Assembly (NCBI GenBank): GCA_002221725.1
Contig: NJFT01000048.1
Location: 154,207-218,206, forward strand
Length of the DNA stretch: 64,000 bases
Origin: Scedosporium boydii
Taxonomy: Eukaryota; Ascomycota; Sordariomycetes; Microascales; Microascaceae
Reading direction: 5' to 3'
Shown: one piece after another, positions 42,931-53,606 of the stretch
Layout of the letters: each line of letters starts with the position of its first letter
Numbering within the stretch: the first letter of the stretch is position 1
Notes under the pieces: generated by a model
Seen by the model: only the letters and a program-made list of their open reading frames with translations
The model's database searches: none
Told to the model about the DNA's origin: nothing
Translations under genes and position numbers: made by a program

Positions 42931-45900
42931 TTAATACTCCACAACCTTCAACATCTGCCTCACTCTCTCAGGGAGCTCATCCGGCGCGATGATGCCCAGC
43001 TGTAAACAATCTCCCAACAAGAAAAATGCCCGGTCTTGCGCGTAACCAATATAATCGAACTCGTCATCATCGCCGCCCTCAGCAGAGTGCGCGCTCGCCC
43101 TGTCATCTTCGGAGACACCATCGGCGGCCCCATCCTTCTCCGCTTCTCCGTCGGTAGCAGGCGGCATCTTGGCCTGGATAATACCCCAAGCTACCCACTG
43201 CGCGCTATTCGCCGCACGCCACAGCCTCGTCTCATCCATCAGTTCCCCGACCCTCTTCTCGCTCTGTTCCTCTCGCACCTTCTCCTCTTCTCTCCAGTTG
43301 CTCTGGCTTGAGGCTCGCGCGTCGAGCATAAAATCCACGATGGAGCTCGCCGAGACGGAGTGTGGTAGAGAGGGCGTGTCGAGGGGCGTGAGTCTCGGCG
43401 TCGATCCGGCATGGGGAAACTGCGGTCGATGGTCGACGTAGGCTTTGACGAAACGGTGCTGCTCTTCGGGCGTGGGATACTTGGTCGAATCGCAGGCGAA
43501 GGGGGCGGTGGCGTCGTGATAGTTGTAGCACCACTCGGTAAAATGATTGGCAAACTCGAGACCTACGACATTTGCGGCCGCGTACTCGAAGTCGATTACG
43601 ATGAGCTGTTTGTGTTTGTTGGCCGGTTGTAAGAGGGGCGATTTCTGATCGTCCGGTCGTACTCGGAGGATATTCCCATATTGAGTCTATGTCAATTAGC
43701 AGAGTTCATGCAAGGGGAGTAGAAGGGAGAGGGAGGGGGACGAAGAAAACACACATCATTGTGCGCAAACACGAGCCGCGACCTCAAAGTGTTACCCTCT
43801 CCGTAAAACTTGTCGACATGCTCGCGATACTTTTCGACAATGGTCTTGAACTGCGCCCACGGGACACCGCATACACGGCCCCTGATCCGCCAATTCTCGG
43901 CGGGCCTCTCGGGGCCTGCATCCCCGGACTCGAAGAGTGTATCAAGAGCAGCAGCCCGCTTTCCCACGCTGTCCAGCCAACGGTCCCAGTTGCGCCATAC
44001 GTTGGGACCGCTATCTCTTTCGGTATCTAAGAGCTCTACTCCGTCGTGCAGCTCCCTCATACGCTTCGCAATCTGCTTCGACGTTTCCGGATCGCGCAGG
44101 TCCCTGGGGTGGAGTGCGGAAGCGTTGAAGTATTCCTCAAATCGTCCATTGGTAAAGGTGCCCAGAAGCCGAGGCCCGATCTTCTTCTTCGCTAAACGGC
44201 GCAGAACGGCCAGCTCGGTTTCGCGGTCGATCAGCTGGTCAACCTGGGGCCCGTATATGCGAAGGAGCAACTTCTTGGGACCTTTCTTTCCCGTGGGTGT
44301 CCCCGTCCCATTCGCCCCATTTGTTCCATTCGTTCCGTTCGTAGGCAGTAGATCCAAGTCCCTGGGAGGCGATACCACGTACACAGCATTCGTTAAAGCC
44401 CCGCTTAAGCGCTCTACCGAAATCTTCTCTCCACCGTCGAGAGGAACAGACCTCCAGCCCTTGAGTCGGAGAGTATGGGCAAGACGAATCACCTCGTTCT
44501 TGAAAGTGATCCAGGCTTGGCGTCCCCTACTCTCTCGTTTGCTTAGAGTCGACGACAGGTCTTCGGTACTCGCGGATCCGCCACTATAACTCATGGTTTT
44601 GGAATTGTCCAGGACAGCCTCGCAAGCGGGCACAACGATGTCCAAATCGAACTGGTCCGTGTCGGACGAAGGTACTCGTTGCAGTTGTAGCGTCTTGGTT
44701 TGGCCCCTCCGAAGCCTTGGAGATGACCTCGTCCTATGCATGTGGCCCATGGAAGGAATCGATGAAAGACCCATAGCAGCCACGCTATCCTCCAATATAC
44801 GTTGGAGACGGTCGAAAGACACCTCACTAGATTGAGAATCGATCGAATCCGCCCTGTCACGATAGGAAATTGGCTGCACATCTTGCCCATTCGTCTGCTC
44901 GTCCACGGACTGGATGTTACGCAGAGGGTGTTTGCCGTCCTTCCTTCGAGAACTCTTCTTCCGCTCATGTTCAAGCCATTCTCCTACTCGCGCTACTAGC
45001 AACTCCCCAGCGTGATTGTTTCGGAGCCGGCCGTTAGATCCCTGGGACTGGAGGTTAGGCGAGGAAGCCGAATGTGGTACGGCTGTCGCGGTGGCATTGG
45101 GGCTCGCTGGGGAACTGCCATTCGAGTTGGCTACGGAGTTGAGAGGAACTGGGGACGAAGAGAGGATGGCGCTGAGCGATTCAGCACCATCGCCTTGCCG
45201 TGAGGGCAGATCTTCCGCAGCTGACGGGCCCAAGATGGGAGACTTGGATGAATTAGTTGGGATAGGCATTCGGCCGCTTAGTCTCTTTGAACCTAAGCCG
45301 GCATTGAATTGTTTTCGCGGAGAATTGTCGTCGATGGGGGCAACTTCAGGATCCGTGCCGGCAATGTGTACTGCTATAAGAGCAAAATTGTAAGTCAGGG
45401 TCTAGTCCTAGTCTATAAGGGTATGTGGTCGTGTGACTTGAGCTAAAAGGGCCGGGTTTCATCTCGACAGCGAAGCCGCTTCTTATACGGGATACGGCAG
45501 GTATATATGGGAAAAAGGTACATCTCAGGTGTTTTGTCTGGGCCATGAAAGCAAAGGCAAAGCGTGGCACAATCCGAACTTGGAAACTCGAGCCAGGCAG
45601 GGGCGTTGAAGTATCCCGCAAAGTACACAATTAGGATCTTAAAGATGTCGCCTCAGACTCGTACCAGGTCTGCAGTCACTCGACTTTACACTTAAATCAC
45701 CAATGCGGCAGGACAGCACGCAGTCAGAGAACGTTGCACCACTTGTTACATCGCCGAAAACAAAGAGGTCAAGAAGCACTCCAACATTGATGAGAAATAC
45801 TCTTCTAGCTGCCGGAGAAGATGAGAGAGCATCATAAAGGCGAAGTAAAAGAAGCCAAACATTCCTGTTGGAGGGGGGAGGGCGAGCCGAGGGAGTGTCA

Positions 45901-46038
45901 GATAGAAGAGGGGGGGATAAGCCTACCTTTGGGAGTAGAGGTGCCGGGTTTGAGAACCTTGCTCCCATCGTTGGCCGTCGAAGTTTTAAGAACGGGCTTC
46001 AGGCCACTAACCCGTTCTCCGGGAGTAATCGAGGTCAT
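42931..46038 (-). CDS. cki1: Choline kinase (possibly ethanolamine-accepting)
   Basis: Phosphorylates choline with ATP, the first step of the CDP-choline route to phosphatidylcholine; cytosolic. Three exons with introns 45374-45926 and 43687-43754 give 828 residues, longer than yeast Cki1 (582). Exon 1 is a 37-codon piece (MTSITPGERVSGLKP) joined over a 553-bp intron, the longest in the window. The join gives TPKG-AVHIAGTDPEVAP. About 240 residues of disordered N-terminus come before the kinase fold (GGALTNAVYVVSPP). The Brenner phosphotransferase motif HNDTQYGN (about 575-582) spans the second intron, followed by VIDFEYAAANVVGLEFANHFTEW, the choline/ethanolamine kinase signature. A loop of repeated Asn-Gly-Thr triplets (NGTNGTNGANGTGT) interrupts the N-lobe. 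The C-terminus is acidic then QDRAFFLLGDCLQLG. Choline versus ethanolamine preference cannot be told by eye. Confidence 0.9.
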
Positions 46039-48191
46039 GGTGTGACTTCTTCTAAGCGAATCAGGGCGAGTGTGTCTGCTTGGCCACACACACACCCTCT
46101 GGCGCAATGGACGGGCGCACCGAGTCGGCGAAAGTGTTAAAGGGGAGCAAGATAAGAAAAGCCGGCCGGTAGTGGTTTGGGTAGGACAAGAAGTGGGAGA
46201 CGGGTTCCGATAGGCGAGGCAGGTGGTCTCCGGGGGGCGGGACGAAGGGGTATTACGACTGGATATGATGGTTAAGGGCAGATATTCGTGAGAGAAGGTT
46301 TTGGCAATGGCTATTAGGAGGGGCCGAGGGTTTGTTTCTGGTCGTGGTGTCGCGTGGGCATTCCTCTCAGGTGGTATCGGGAAGAAAGGGAGTGGTGGGC
46401 GCTTGCAGGTCGATTAGGGTCTGTGGCCGGTCGTGGATCCGAGGGCGAGGCCAGTTAAGGGAAATGAAAACTAATGCTGGAAAAGCTGTGGTCAATGTGG
46501 TGTCATACCCGAGGGTCTGCTACACTAGTGTAGTCTCGCAGGAGGAGGGTCCAATTCCAATTTGACGTCGAGGTTTAGTTCGGTGGGTAACCATGGGTTT
46601 GGATGAGAAAATAGCGTTTGTTGCGTGTTCCTTCTGAATGATCTACGCGGGCAAAAGAGAAGCTAGGGCGGTCTGGGAAGGAGGTGGCACGAAACAATAT
46701 GGGGTAACGGTCGTGAGCCTAACCAGACAGGATTAGATTAAGTTGATAGAGTCCGGATTGGAGAACCGAGTTGAAGAAGCAGGGGTCATGTGAAGAGATA
46801 ATAAGATGGTTCAGGTATTATCGGGATGGTAGGCAGCAGAATAACCAGAGCCATTGAGAGGACAGGGCAGGGAGATAAGAAACCAAGGATCAATATTGAG
46901 GAAATCCAATGATGAGAGTTGAAGACTTGAAGTTGTGGAAACTGCGCCAAGAGCCGAGCGATGTCGTAATACACACGAGTCCGCAGGCGAATTTACTTGG
47001 CTCGCACCTCCTCCAAAGTACTCTACACTGCACTACAAACCCTCATCATGGCGGCGCGCACTTGACCGAGATTTGCATGTGGGAGAGGCGTGGTCAGTCG
47101 GTGTACTTGTACGAAGTACATTGAGCCGTCAATGGTGTGATGGGCGATGCAGAAAACATCAATTCAATTCAATCGTGGAAGTCACACATTGCAAGTTCTT
47201 ACAGGCAGGATACCCAGATCAGTGCCCCTCTTTAACGTAAGTACAGGGGACCGAACGTTTTCTTCAATTCGGCGGGGTCCAATTTGATGTCTTCTTCGCT
47301 CGATTTTTCTGATTTCTCATCACACCCAAGCATGGAACGGACGGGAGAGCGCGGCGTGGCTTCGATTGCCGCTGGGCTCATGATGCCCTCGACTCTGTGA
47401 CTGGTAAATAAATAAGAAACCCCCAACCTAAACCCATGTTCAGAGAGAGTGGGATGGGCTAGCATTTTGGATCGGTGACGTCGTTGAGTCGAGACAATTG
47501 TGCCCAGACCCTAGTGGGGTGCGTGCCAGCTGAAGACAAAAGGGTGCATTCGATGTACTTGCACTTTGTACCTCGAGACTTTCATCAGCCAAGAATATTT
47601 GTTTTAGTTCTGCAGTCCAGCATGGATCGACACAAAAAGTTCGATTTGAAGAGCATTTGAAGAGCATTTGAAGAGCATTCTGCAGTCATTCGTCGTTTAT
47701 ATTAAAATGCTCGGTGCCTCACCGATCCAGCAACTGCATCCGCTCGGTCACCCTTTTCAGCCCTCGTACCGAGTCGTTGAGGCGGTCTAGCCATTCCCCT
47801 GCATATCAACAGGCAGTCTTGGCCTGCTTCCACTCAAGGCCCCCAGCATATCAAATTCATCGCCAACAATTTTTGTCAAGGTGCATACCGGACGGGTCAC
47901 ACGGGAATCGCCTCAAGACCTCGTAAACTATGCTGTTTATTTTCTTCAGATCTCTGGAAAAAAAAATCTTTCCCATCACAACTAATGTGGCGAAAATATG
48001 GGCCCTTCGCCCCAAGAACGTGTCCTCAACTCTTATCCCACCCGTGCCAAGGAATAAGTTTCCAGAAAGACCACTCCTAGCCGAGGATATCGGCCTATTC
48101 CATTCTATTCCAAAAAAAAAATCCGGGTATCTTATACAAGAAGGTGATGTGAATCTGGCTCTAATAGTTTAGAAACCGCGAAGCCTACCAA
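46039..48191. other. Intergenic region
   Basis: About 2.1 kb between choline kinase and the HAD hydrolase, both minus strand. Holds an 11-bp triple repeat at 47644-47676 and one short reading frame at 47232-47381 (-) treated as a finding. No certain gene. Confidence 0.45.
47644..47676. repeat. Three perfect tandem copies of ATTTGAAGAGC
   Basis: The 11-bp unit is repeated three times head to tail, followed by a partial fourth copy (ATT). Intergenic; no role is evident. Confidence 0.9.
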
Positions 48192-49766
48192 TCACAAATG
48201 CCCCCCGAACCCTTCCTGCTCCATGGCCCATTGTACCGCCGCCTTAACATCGTCAACGATAATCTTCGGCTCAAACTCCACGGGACCCGTCGTCTCCCCC
48301 GGAGGCGGTCTCCAGACGCCAGTCCTAACTAGTACCGACTGCCAAATCGTCCCCCGGGGGCTCTGAAACTCGTTGGCGCCGCGAATATCGCTGGCGGGAT
48401 TATCTCCCACCATGTACACGTGACAGAGATCCGGGAGCTCGTCCTTCGCGTGGCCGCCGCGGATGAGTACCTCTCGCCGGTGATCGTTGAGCACCCGTTC
48501 GGCAAACTCGTACGTCTCGCGGAAGGGCTTCCCGATGGTCTTACTCCGAAGAACGTCGCCGCCTGTGATCTTGGACCAGATCCCCGCCAGCGCGGCTTGG
48601 AATGCTCCTTGGCCCAGACGAGGTTGGTGGTAGGTCGTGGCCCAGAAGACGTCCGGGTTGGAAAAGTAGAGGCCGGGCTGCTCGTGGTTTCGCCAGTCCT
48701 CCGACGTCGGTTTACCATTTTTGTGAGAGAGCGAGCCTAGGACGCCGTTGTCGGACATCATCAAGTCCATGATGATCTGCGAATCTAGCGCCCAGTCACG
48801 AGGGTCGTTGAAGACGAATATAGCATCTATCTTGAGAGCATCCTGAATGCTCATTTTCCCATCCCACACAGGCTTGGGTAGCGGACGTGCGGTATCCTTG
48901 TAGACTTGTTCCATCAAAGGGTCAAATGGCCATATCTCCGGCTGGGCTTGTAGAATATCGGCCGGAATGACTACGTTCTTGAAGCCGTACCTATTGGCGG
49001 AAAATGAACGTGTTAGTAATAAACCCCCGAGACAGGAGAGGATCTTTGTAGATATGCACAATCGCTTACCTCTCAGCAATTTCCCTGCATTTGGAAGCAT
49101 CCGAACCCGTCACCAGAATGGTGCCATTGCGGAGCTTCTTGCCCTCGCCAGCTAGTTGCTGAAACGGTGTATGGGATTGGACAAAGTTGTCCGTCGTAAG
49201 AGGCACTCCGAGCTTCTCGCTGAGATCGGCAACTCGCTCGGATTCATGCTTGCCACCGCCGTTGGTAAGGAGGATGAAGGGGATGTTATTATCGTGGAGG
49301 AACTGTAGCGTTTCGCCGGCTCGAGGGATCGGCTTCGCGACGTGGAGGAGAACGCCATCGATGCTGGATTAAGAACATAGCCCGGTTAGTAACAGTCGTT
49401 CACCATCTAAAGCTATCGCGTGCACTTCGTGTGATTGTGTGAACCAATGCATGGTTAAATCGCAGCGGGGTGATTGTGAAGGAGTCAGAGTGGGGTGGGC
49501 TGGAGTGCATACTCGAAAGCAAAGGCGAACTTGGGTGGATGCCCCAGAGGAAATATGCTCGAAGGATTGCTCGTCGACGTATACGGCCTTGTGCTGACTG
49601 CAATTGGGGAGCATTGGCTTCTCGATTGCCATTTCGATGCCGACTCGATGGGCAATTGCCGTCTCGTTACTGTCGAACAAGCCGGTAAGCTCTGGGTAGC
49701 TATTCCGCGGATACCTCGACCACAGGCGGGGGCGCGTAACAGCGCACGAGCAACGGAAGGTCTCAT
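48192..49766 (-). CDS. HAD-superfamily hydrolase, CECR5 type, likely mitochondrial
   Basis: Class IIA HAD hydrolase of the CECR5/YKR070W group, whose substrate is not known; some members have phospholipid-related roles. Three exons with introns 49364-49512 and 48991-49069 give 448 residues. The first ~75 residues are Arg/Ser-rich and lack acids, like a mitochondrial presequence. Motif I reads FAFDIDGVLL, assembled across the first intron (nucleophile about D85, then D87). Motif II is in PFILLTNGGGKHESERV. The cap region is followed by motif III/IV GKPFRETYEFAERVL and MVGDNPASDIRGA with the Mg-binding Asp. The C-terminus VRTGVWRPPPG...PKIIVDDVKAAVQWAM is typical of the group. The start MRPSVARALL at 49764-49766 is chosen because an upstream in-frame ATG (49841) adds unrelated residues. 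Confidence 0.9.
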
Positions 49767-50369
49767 GTTGACAGGCTCGAATGTGATCCTGATCCCTACG
49801 GCTGTGTTACGAAATAAGCCATTCCCAGGAGATATATCCAAGAAGAATTGTTGGGGGAGGTTGGGGTTGGGAAAGGAAGGATTGGGTGATGATCAACAAG
49901 GTCGAGGTCGAGGTTATCGGTTGATAATAAAGAGGAAGCTTGACTCAGAGGGGCGATGACGTTGTGAGTGACAGGAGTTACCAGGGGTCGCTTGGCCACT
50001 AAGTCCGGTTAGACTGAGTGTAGCGGAAGACGGTAGAAGGCGTTTCATCCAATCCTTTACTCACGATGTTTAAGAGAAGAATGAACACGTTGAATTGTTT
50101 TGAACGTTATAAATAAACTAGCAAACTGATCATTGATGCCTCACGAGGCTAGGCAACTAAAGTTGAAGTCACCAGACGTTTCTCATCTAGCAAGGGACGG
50201 AGAAGTATAAATCTACTAGTTCTATTGTACATAGATACAGTACAGAGTGTGCGGTAATAGCATACACACAACCAAAATGGAGTGGAAAGGTCTGCCCCTC
50301 CGTCTCTATATGCAAGATCTTACAACAACACCTTTTAATCCTTCAACACTACAGCCATATGCTCCTCGT
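49767..50369. other. Intergenic region between two minus-strand genes
   Basis: Upstream of the HAD hydrolase and 3' flank of Sco1. Nothing recognisable was seen. Confidence 0.45.
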
Positions 50370-51391
50370 TTAGAACTTCTTCTGCCCCCTCCAGTCCTTC
50401 ATGTGGTCAAGAATAACCTGTGCCCCCGCCGCCGGCGAATGCTGCCTGCCAAGCGCCTCAACAAAGTCGCCCTCGGGATCCATCAGGTAAAAGTACACGC
50501 TGTGGTCGACCAAGTAGTCCTGGCCCGGCTTGACGTTAGGCGGCGTGCTAAAGTATACCCTGTACGCCTTGCACATGCTCTTGATTTGGTCGTAGGTGCC
50601 CGTCAATCCCACGATTTTGGGGTGGAACTCGACGAGGTATTCCTTGAGCTCCTTCGGTCCGTCGCGGGCAGGGTCGCAGGTGACGAAGACGGGGATTAAG
50701 GAGTCGGGGCGGTTCTCGTAGACGATGTCGAGCATCTCGGCCATCTTGTCGAGCTCTTCGGGGCAGATGTCAGGGCAGTGGGTAAAGCCGAAGTATACCT
50801 AGTGGGAGACAGCCGTTAGCATAAAGACCTCACAGCCGGGCTGCTCCGGATCTCGCGTATCATATATTTTTCTTACCAGAGAATATCGCCCCTTCAGATC
50901 CTCATGCGTGAACTTGTTCCCGTGCTGGTCTAAGAGCTCAAAGGGACCACCGACGAGGGGCTTGCCCGCGCCCTTGGTGGCCTCTGCGACACGCTTGCGC
51001 TGCATGCGCTGCTTCTCAAACTCAAAGTACCATACTAGACCGCCGCACGTAAGGATGAAAAGAATGCCGGCTTTCCAAGAAAAGGGCTATACGTGCGGAT
51101 GATGTTAGCAGCTATATCTTTTCCCCTTCTTTTCTAAATCCTCCCAAACTGCCGGTCGCAACATACACCAATGGAATATCGGCTCTTCGCTTCCTCGACA
51201 GTCTTGTATGTCCTCTTCTGCGTTAGTTGGGGCTGTCTAAACTGTTGTCGGAGTATTTGGCTGGCATTGGCGACAGGTCGAGCTTGGGTGGCTCGGAGAG
51301 CTCTGGTCGAGATGCTTCGTGCTTGGCAACAAGTCGACTGACGAGCAACGGACTGGAGAGATCTCCAACCAGCTGCTACTGCGCGTGTCAT
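50370..51391 (-). CDS. sco1: Mitochondrial copper chaperone Sco1 for cytochrome c oxidase
   Basis: Delivers copper to the CuA site of Cox2 in the inner mitochondrial membrane. Three exons with introns 51087-51166 and 50799-50876 give 287 residues. Residues 1-60 are Arg/Gln/Ser-rich with few acids, a presequence. One TM helix follows at about 80-96 (AGILFILTCGGLVWYF). The thioredoxin-like domain faces the intermembrane space with the copper site CPDIC (C153, C157) in VYFGFTHCPDIC and the third ligand His in DYLVDHSVYFYLMDP. Length fits the family. The first donor gives a phase-0 join GGT to CCC, and the third exon starts exactly at the VYFGF strand. Transcribed divergently from Spp1 over 481 bp. 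Confidence 0.95.
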
Positions 51392-51872
51392 GGTTGGATA
51401 AGTCTGGCCAAGTGTTCAACGAAGAATTGGCCCGGGTTTGTTGTCAGTCGTTCGTCGAAGGTGGTGTGGCTTCAGGGAAGCTTTCTTCAATTTCAGCATC
51501 AGGCGATTTGAAATTCATTCATCCCACTTCCGGTCGGTGTGGGGAAACCTCGGCTAAAACACAACCTCACCGAGATCACTTTAACTCACTTCCAGAGGCG
51601 ACATTGATCACTCAAGTTGAGAACTCATACTGAGCCAGACATTCAAATATTGAGCAAAAAGCCAACAATTCAGATATTAAAGTTTCCTATATTGATACAT
51701 TAACACCTATCTAATCCTAGCTCATTCTCTCAGAAATTTTCGGTTTTATTCTTTTAGGGGGAGGCTCATTTGCTTTTGATGCTTCACAGACTGGTTCTTA
51801 CCCCATTGCCAGTGTGAGGATCAATGAAAACCAACATATCGCAGACTCACACTCGTGCATCAGTCCACGACC
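51392..51872. promoter_or_regulatory. Shared divergent promoter region, Sco1/Spp1
   Basis: 481 bp between the start codons of two divergently transcribed genes. No specific factor site is claimed. The layout implies that both promoters lie in this interval. Confidence 0.5.
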
Positions 51873-53327
51873 ATGGAGCAAACAAACACTTCCCAGAGCC
51901 ATGGCACAGACGAGCCGAGGTTCGAGGTGATTCAAGACAGTAATGGGGATATGGCAGGCAGAAACACAGATTTCAGTCATCCAGAACCCATGTGGATTCC
52001 TCCCACTTCTGCACCCGGCCGATCTCCCATTTCTATGGACAAGATTGACAACCCATCTACTGAGACGACTCCCTCGAATACATCCAAACCCACAATGCCT
52101 AAAAAGAAGGGACTCGCGTCAACCGTCAAAAAGGCCCCCAAACGCGCCAAGGGCAAGGGAGGCCAGGCGGCGGGCAGCGGCGCGACCAAGGGAAAGTCCA
52201 GTACCCCCAGTGGCGGCGCCGCCGAATCCGAAGCAGAGTCAGACAACGGTCCGTACTGCATCTGCCGCGGGCCAGACGACCATCGGTGGATGATTTTCTG
52301 CGACAAATGCGAAGACTGGTTCCACGGCGAGTGTGTCAATCTCGACAAGGAAACGGGCGAGACCCTGGTCGAGAGGTTCATTTGTCCCAACTGCACAGAC
52401 GGAAGGCGCTATGTGACGCGCTACAAAAAGACCTGCTCGCTCGAAGGGTGTAGAAAACCGGCCCGCATCTACGGCATCAAGGACACGAGCGTTTTCTGCT
52501 CCGATGAGCACGGTCATCAGTGGTGGGAGAGGATGGTGTCCTCGCTCCCGAAGAAGATTAACGTCCCCCCTTCGGCTGGTGATACGCTCACTCAAGAAGA
52601 CTTCATGGCGCTGTTAAGCAGCTCGCTCGGGGGTGTCGATGAGACCACGGGAACGTGGAAACTTTCCAAGCATCCTTTCATCCGCGAAGCCGGACTCGTG
52701 CGGCAATTCACCGGCAAGCCTGACGAAGAAGTCCGGAATGGCGACATCCCCATCAGGTATCTCAGCGAAGAGGAAGAGCTCTTCGTCCACGCCTCCGCTA
52801 CGGACCGCTTCATGCTCGCCGAGGAAATCGTCCAGTGCAAGAAGATGCTCCAATTACTCGACATGGCCAACGACAGGCACAAGGCTGCTGTCTCCGCCGG
52901 CCGTTTTACGCCCGACGTCTGTGGCTACGATAGCCGCCTTGATACGGTGGCGGTCCAGGCCCCCTTTGTGGGCTTTTGCAAGACCGAGGAGGGCAAGGCC
53001 ATTTTCAAGGCCGGACAATTAGGAGACCCGACTGGCGCCGACGACGAGGACTCCATCGTGCGGGGCATGTGTGAGAAGAAGCGCTGCAAGCCGCACCACG
53101 GATGGTATAACATGCTATCAAGGACGGTACGGGCGCAGATCAAGAACTTGGCGGCGCAGGCGAAGGAGAAGCTCGATGAGGAGAATGATATCAAGGAGGC
53201 GGCCGAGGAGAGGTTCTTTCGGAAGAAGGCGGAGAGGAATTGGGTTGAAGTGATTGAGGACGAGGAAGAGCTAGAAGATCCTCATCCCGTTTCAGATTCG
53301 GCGCGGATGGACGTGGATATGGAGTAG
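51873..53327 (+). CDS. spp1: COMPASS (Set1 complex) PHD-finger subunit Spp1
   Basis: Nuclear subunit of the Set1/COMPASS H3K4 methyltransferase that binds H3K4me and in yeast tethers meiotic break sites to axes. Single exon, 484 residues, start ATG in a good context (cgaccATGG). A Lys-rich basic stretch (KKAPKRAKGKGG) precedes the PHD finger at about 127-176 (PYCICRGPDDHRWMIFCDKCEDWFHGEC...CPNC). Right after it is the second, Spp1/CFP1-type Cys cluster (KTCSLEGCRKPAR..FCSDEHGHQWW). The C-terminal half is helical, with CEKKRCKPHHGWYNML and a charged coiled-coil-like tail. This PHD plus Cys/His cluster is diagnostic of Spp1/CXXC1. The 3' end abuts the convergent BTB gene. Confidence 0.92.
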   Translation: MEQTNTSQSHGTDEPRFEVIQDSNGDMAGRNTDFSHPEPMWIPPTSAPGRSPISMDKIDNPSTETTPSNTSKPTMPKKKGLASTVKKAPKRAKGKGGQAAGSGATKGKSSTPSGGAAESEAESDNGPYCICRGPDDHRWMIFCDKCEDWFHGECVNLDKETGETLVERFICPNCTDGRRYVTRYKKTCSLEGCRKPARIYGIKDTSVFCSDEHGHQWWERMVSSLPKKINVPPSAGDTLTQEDFMALLSSSLGGVDETTGTWKLSKHPFIREAGLVRQFTGKPDEEVRNGDIPIRYLSEEEELFVHASATDRFMLAEEIVQCKKMLQLLDMANDRHKAAVSAGRFTPDVCGYDSRLDTVAVQAPFVGFCKTEEGKAIFKAGQLGDPTGADDEDSIVRGMCEKKRCKPHHGWYNMLSRTVRAQIKNLAAQAKEKLDEENDIKEAAEERFFRKKAERNWVEVIEDEEELEDPHPVSDSARMDVDME

Positions 53328-53344
53328 TTGGCAGCGTTTGGACC

Positions 53345-53364
53345 TTTTTTTTTTTTTTTTTTTT
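53345..53364. repeat. T run of 20 in the Spp1 3' flank
   Basis: Twenty consecutive T follow 18 bases after the Spp1 stop codon. Likely a hypervariable length site. Confidence 0.85.
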
Positions 53365-53606
53365 CCCTTCTCTTTTGTTTGTCTACCTTCTTCGAAATGA
53401 AGCGATGGTTTGTGCGTAACGTTAAGGAATGGTCACTTTCGTAAGGTATATGGCAGGGTGGGATACGGAGTTAGCGTGTACTAAAAGCATAACATCCTTC
53501 ATGGCAGATGAAGCGTATTGACGCCCATCTCTAGGTGGAATAAAATGTATCTCGAAGAAGCGAATGAATGTATTCTGCGCCTGGAATGCAGTTTTGCGCC
53601 TTCTAT

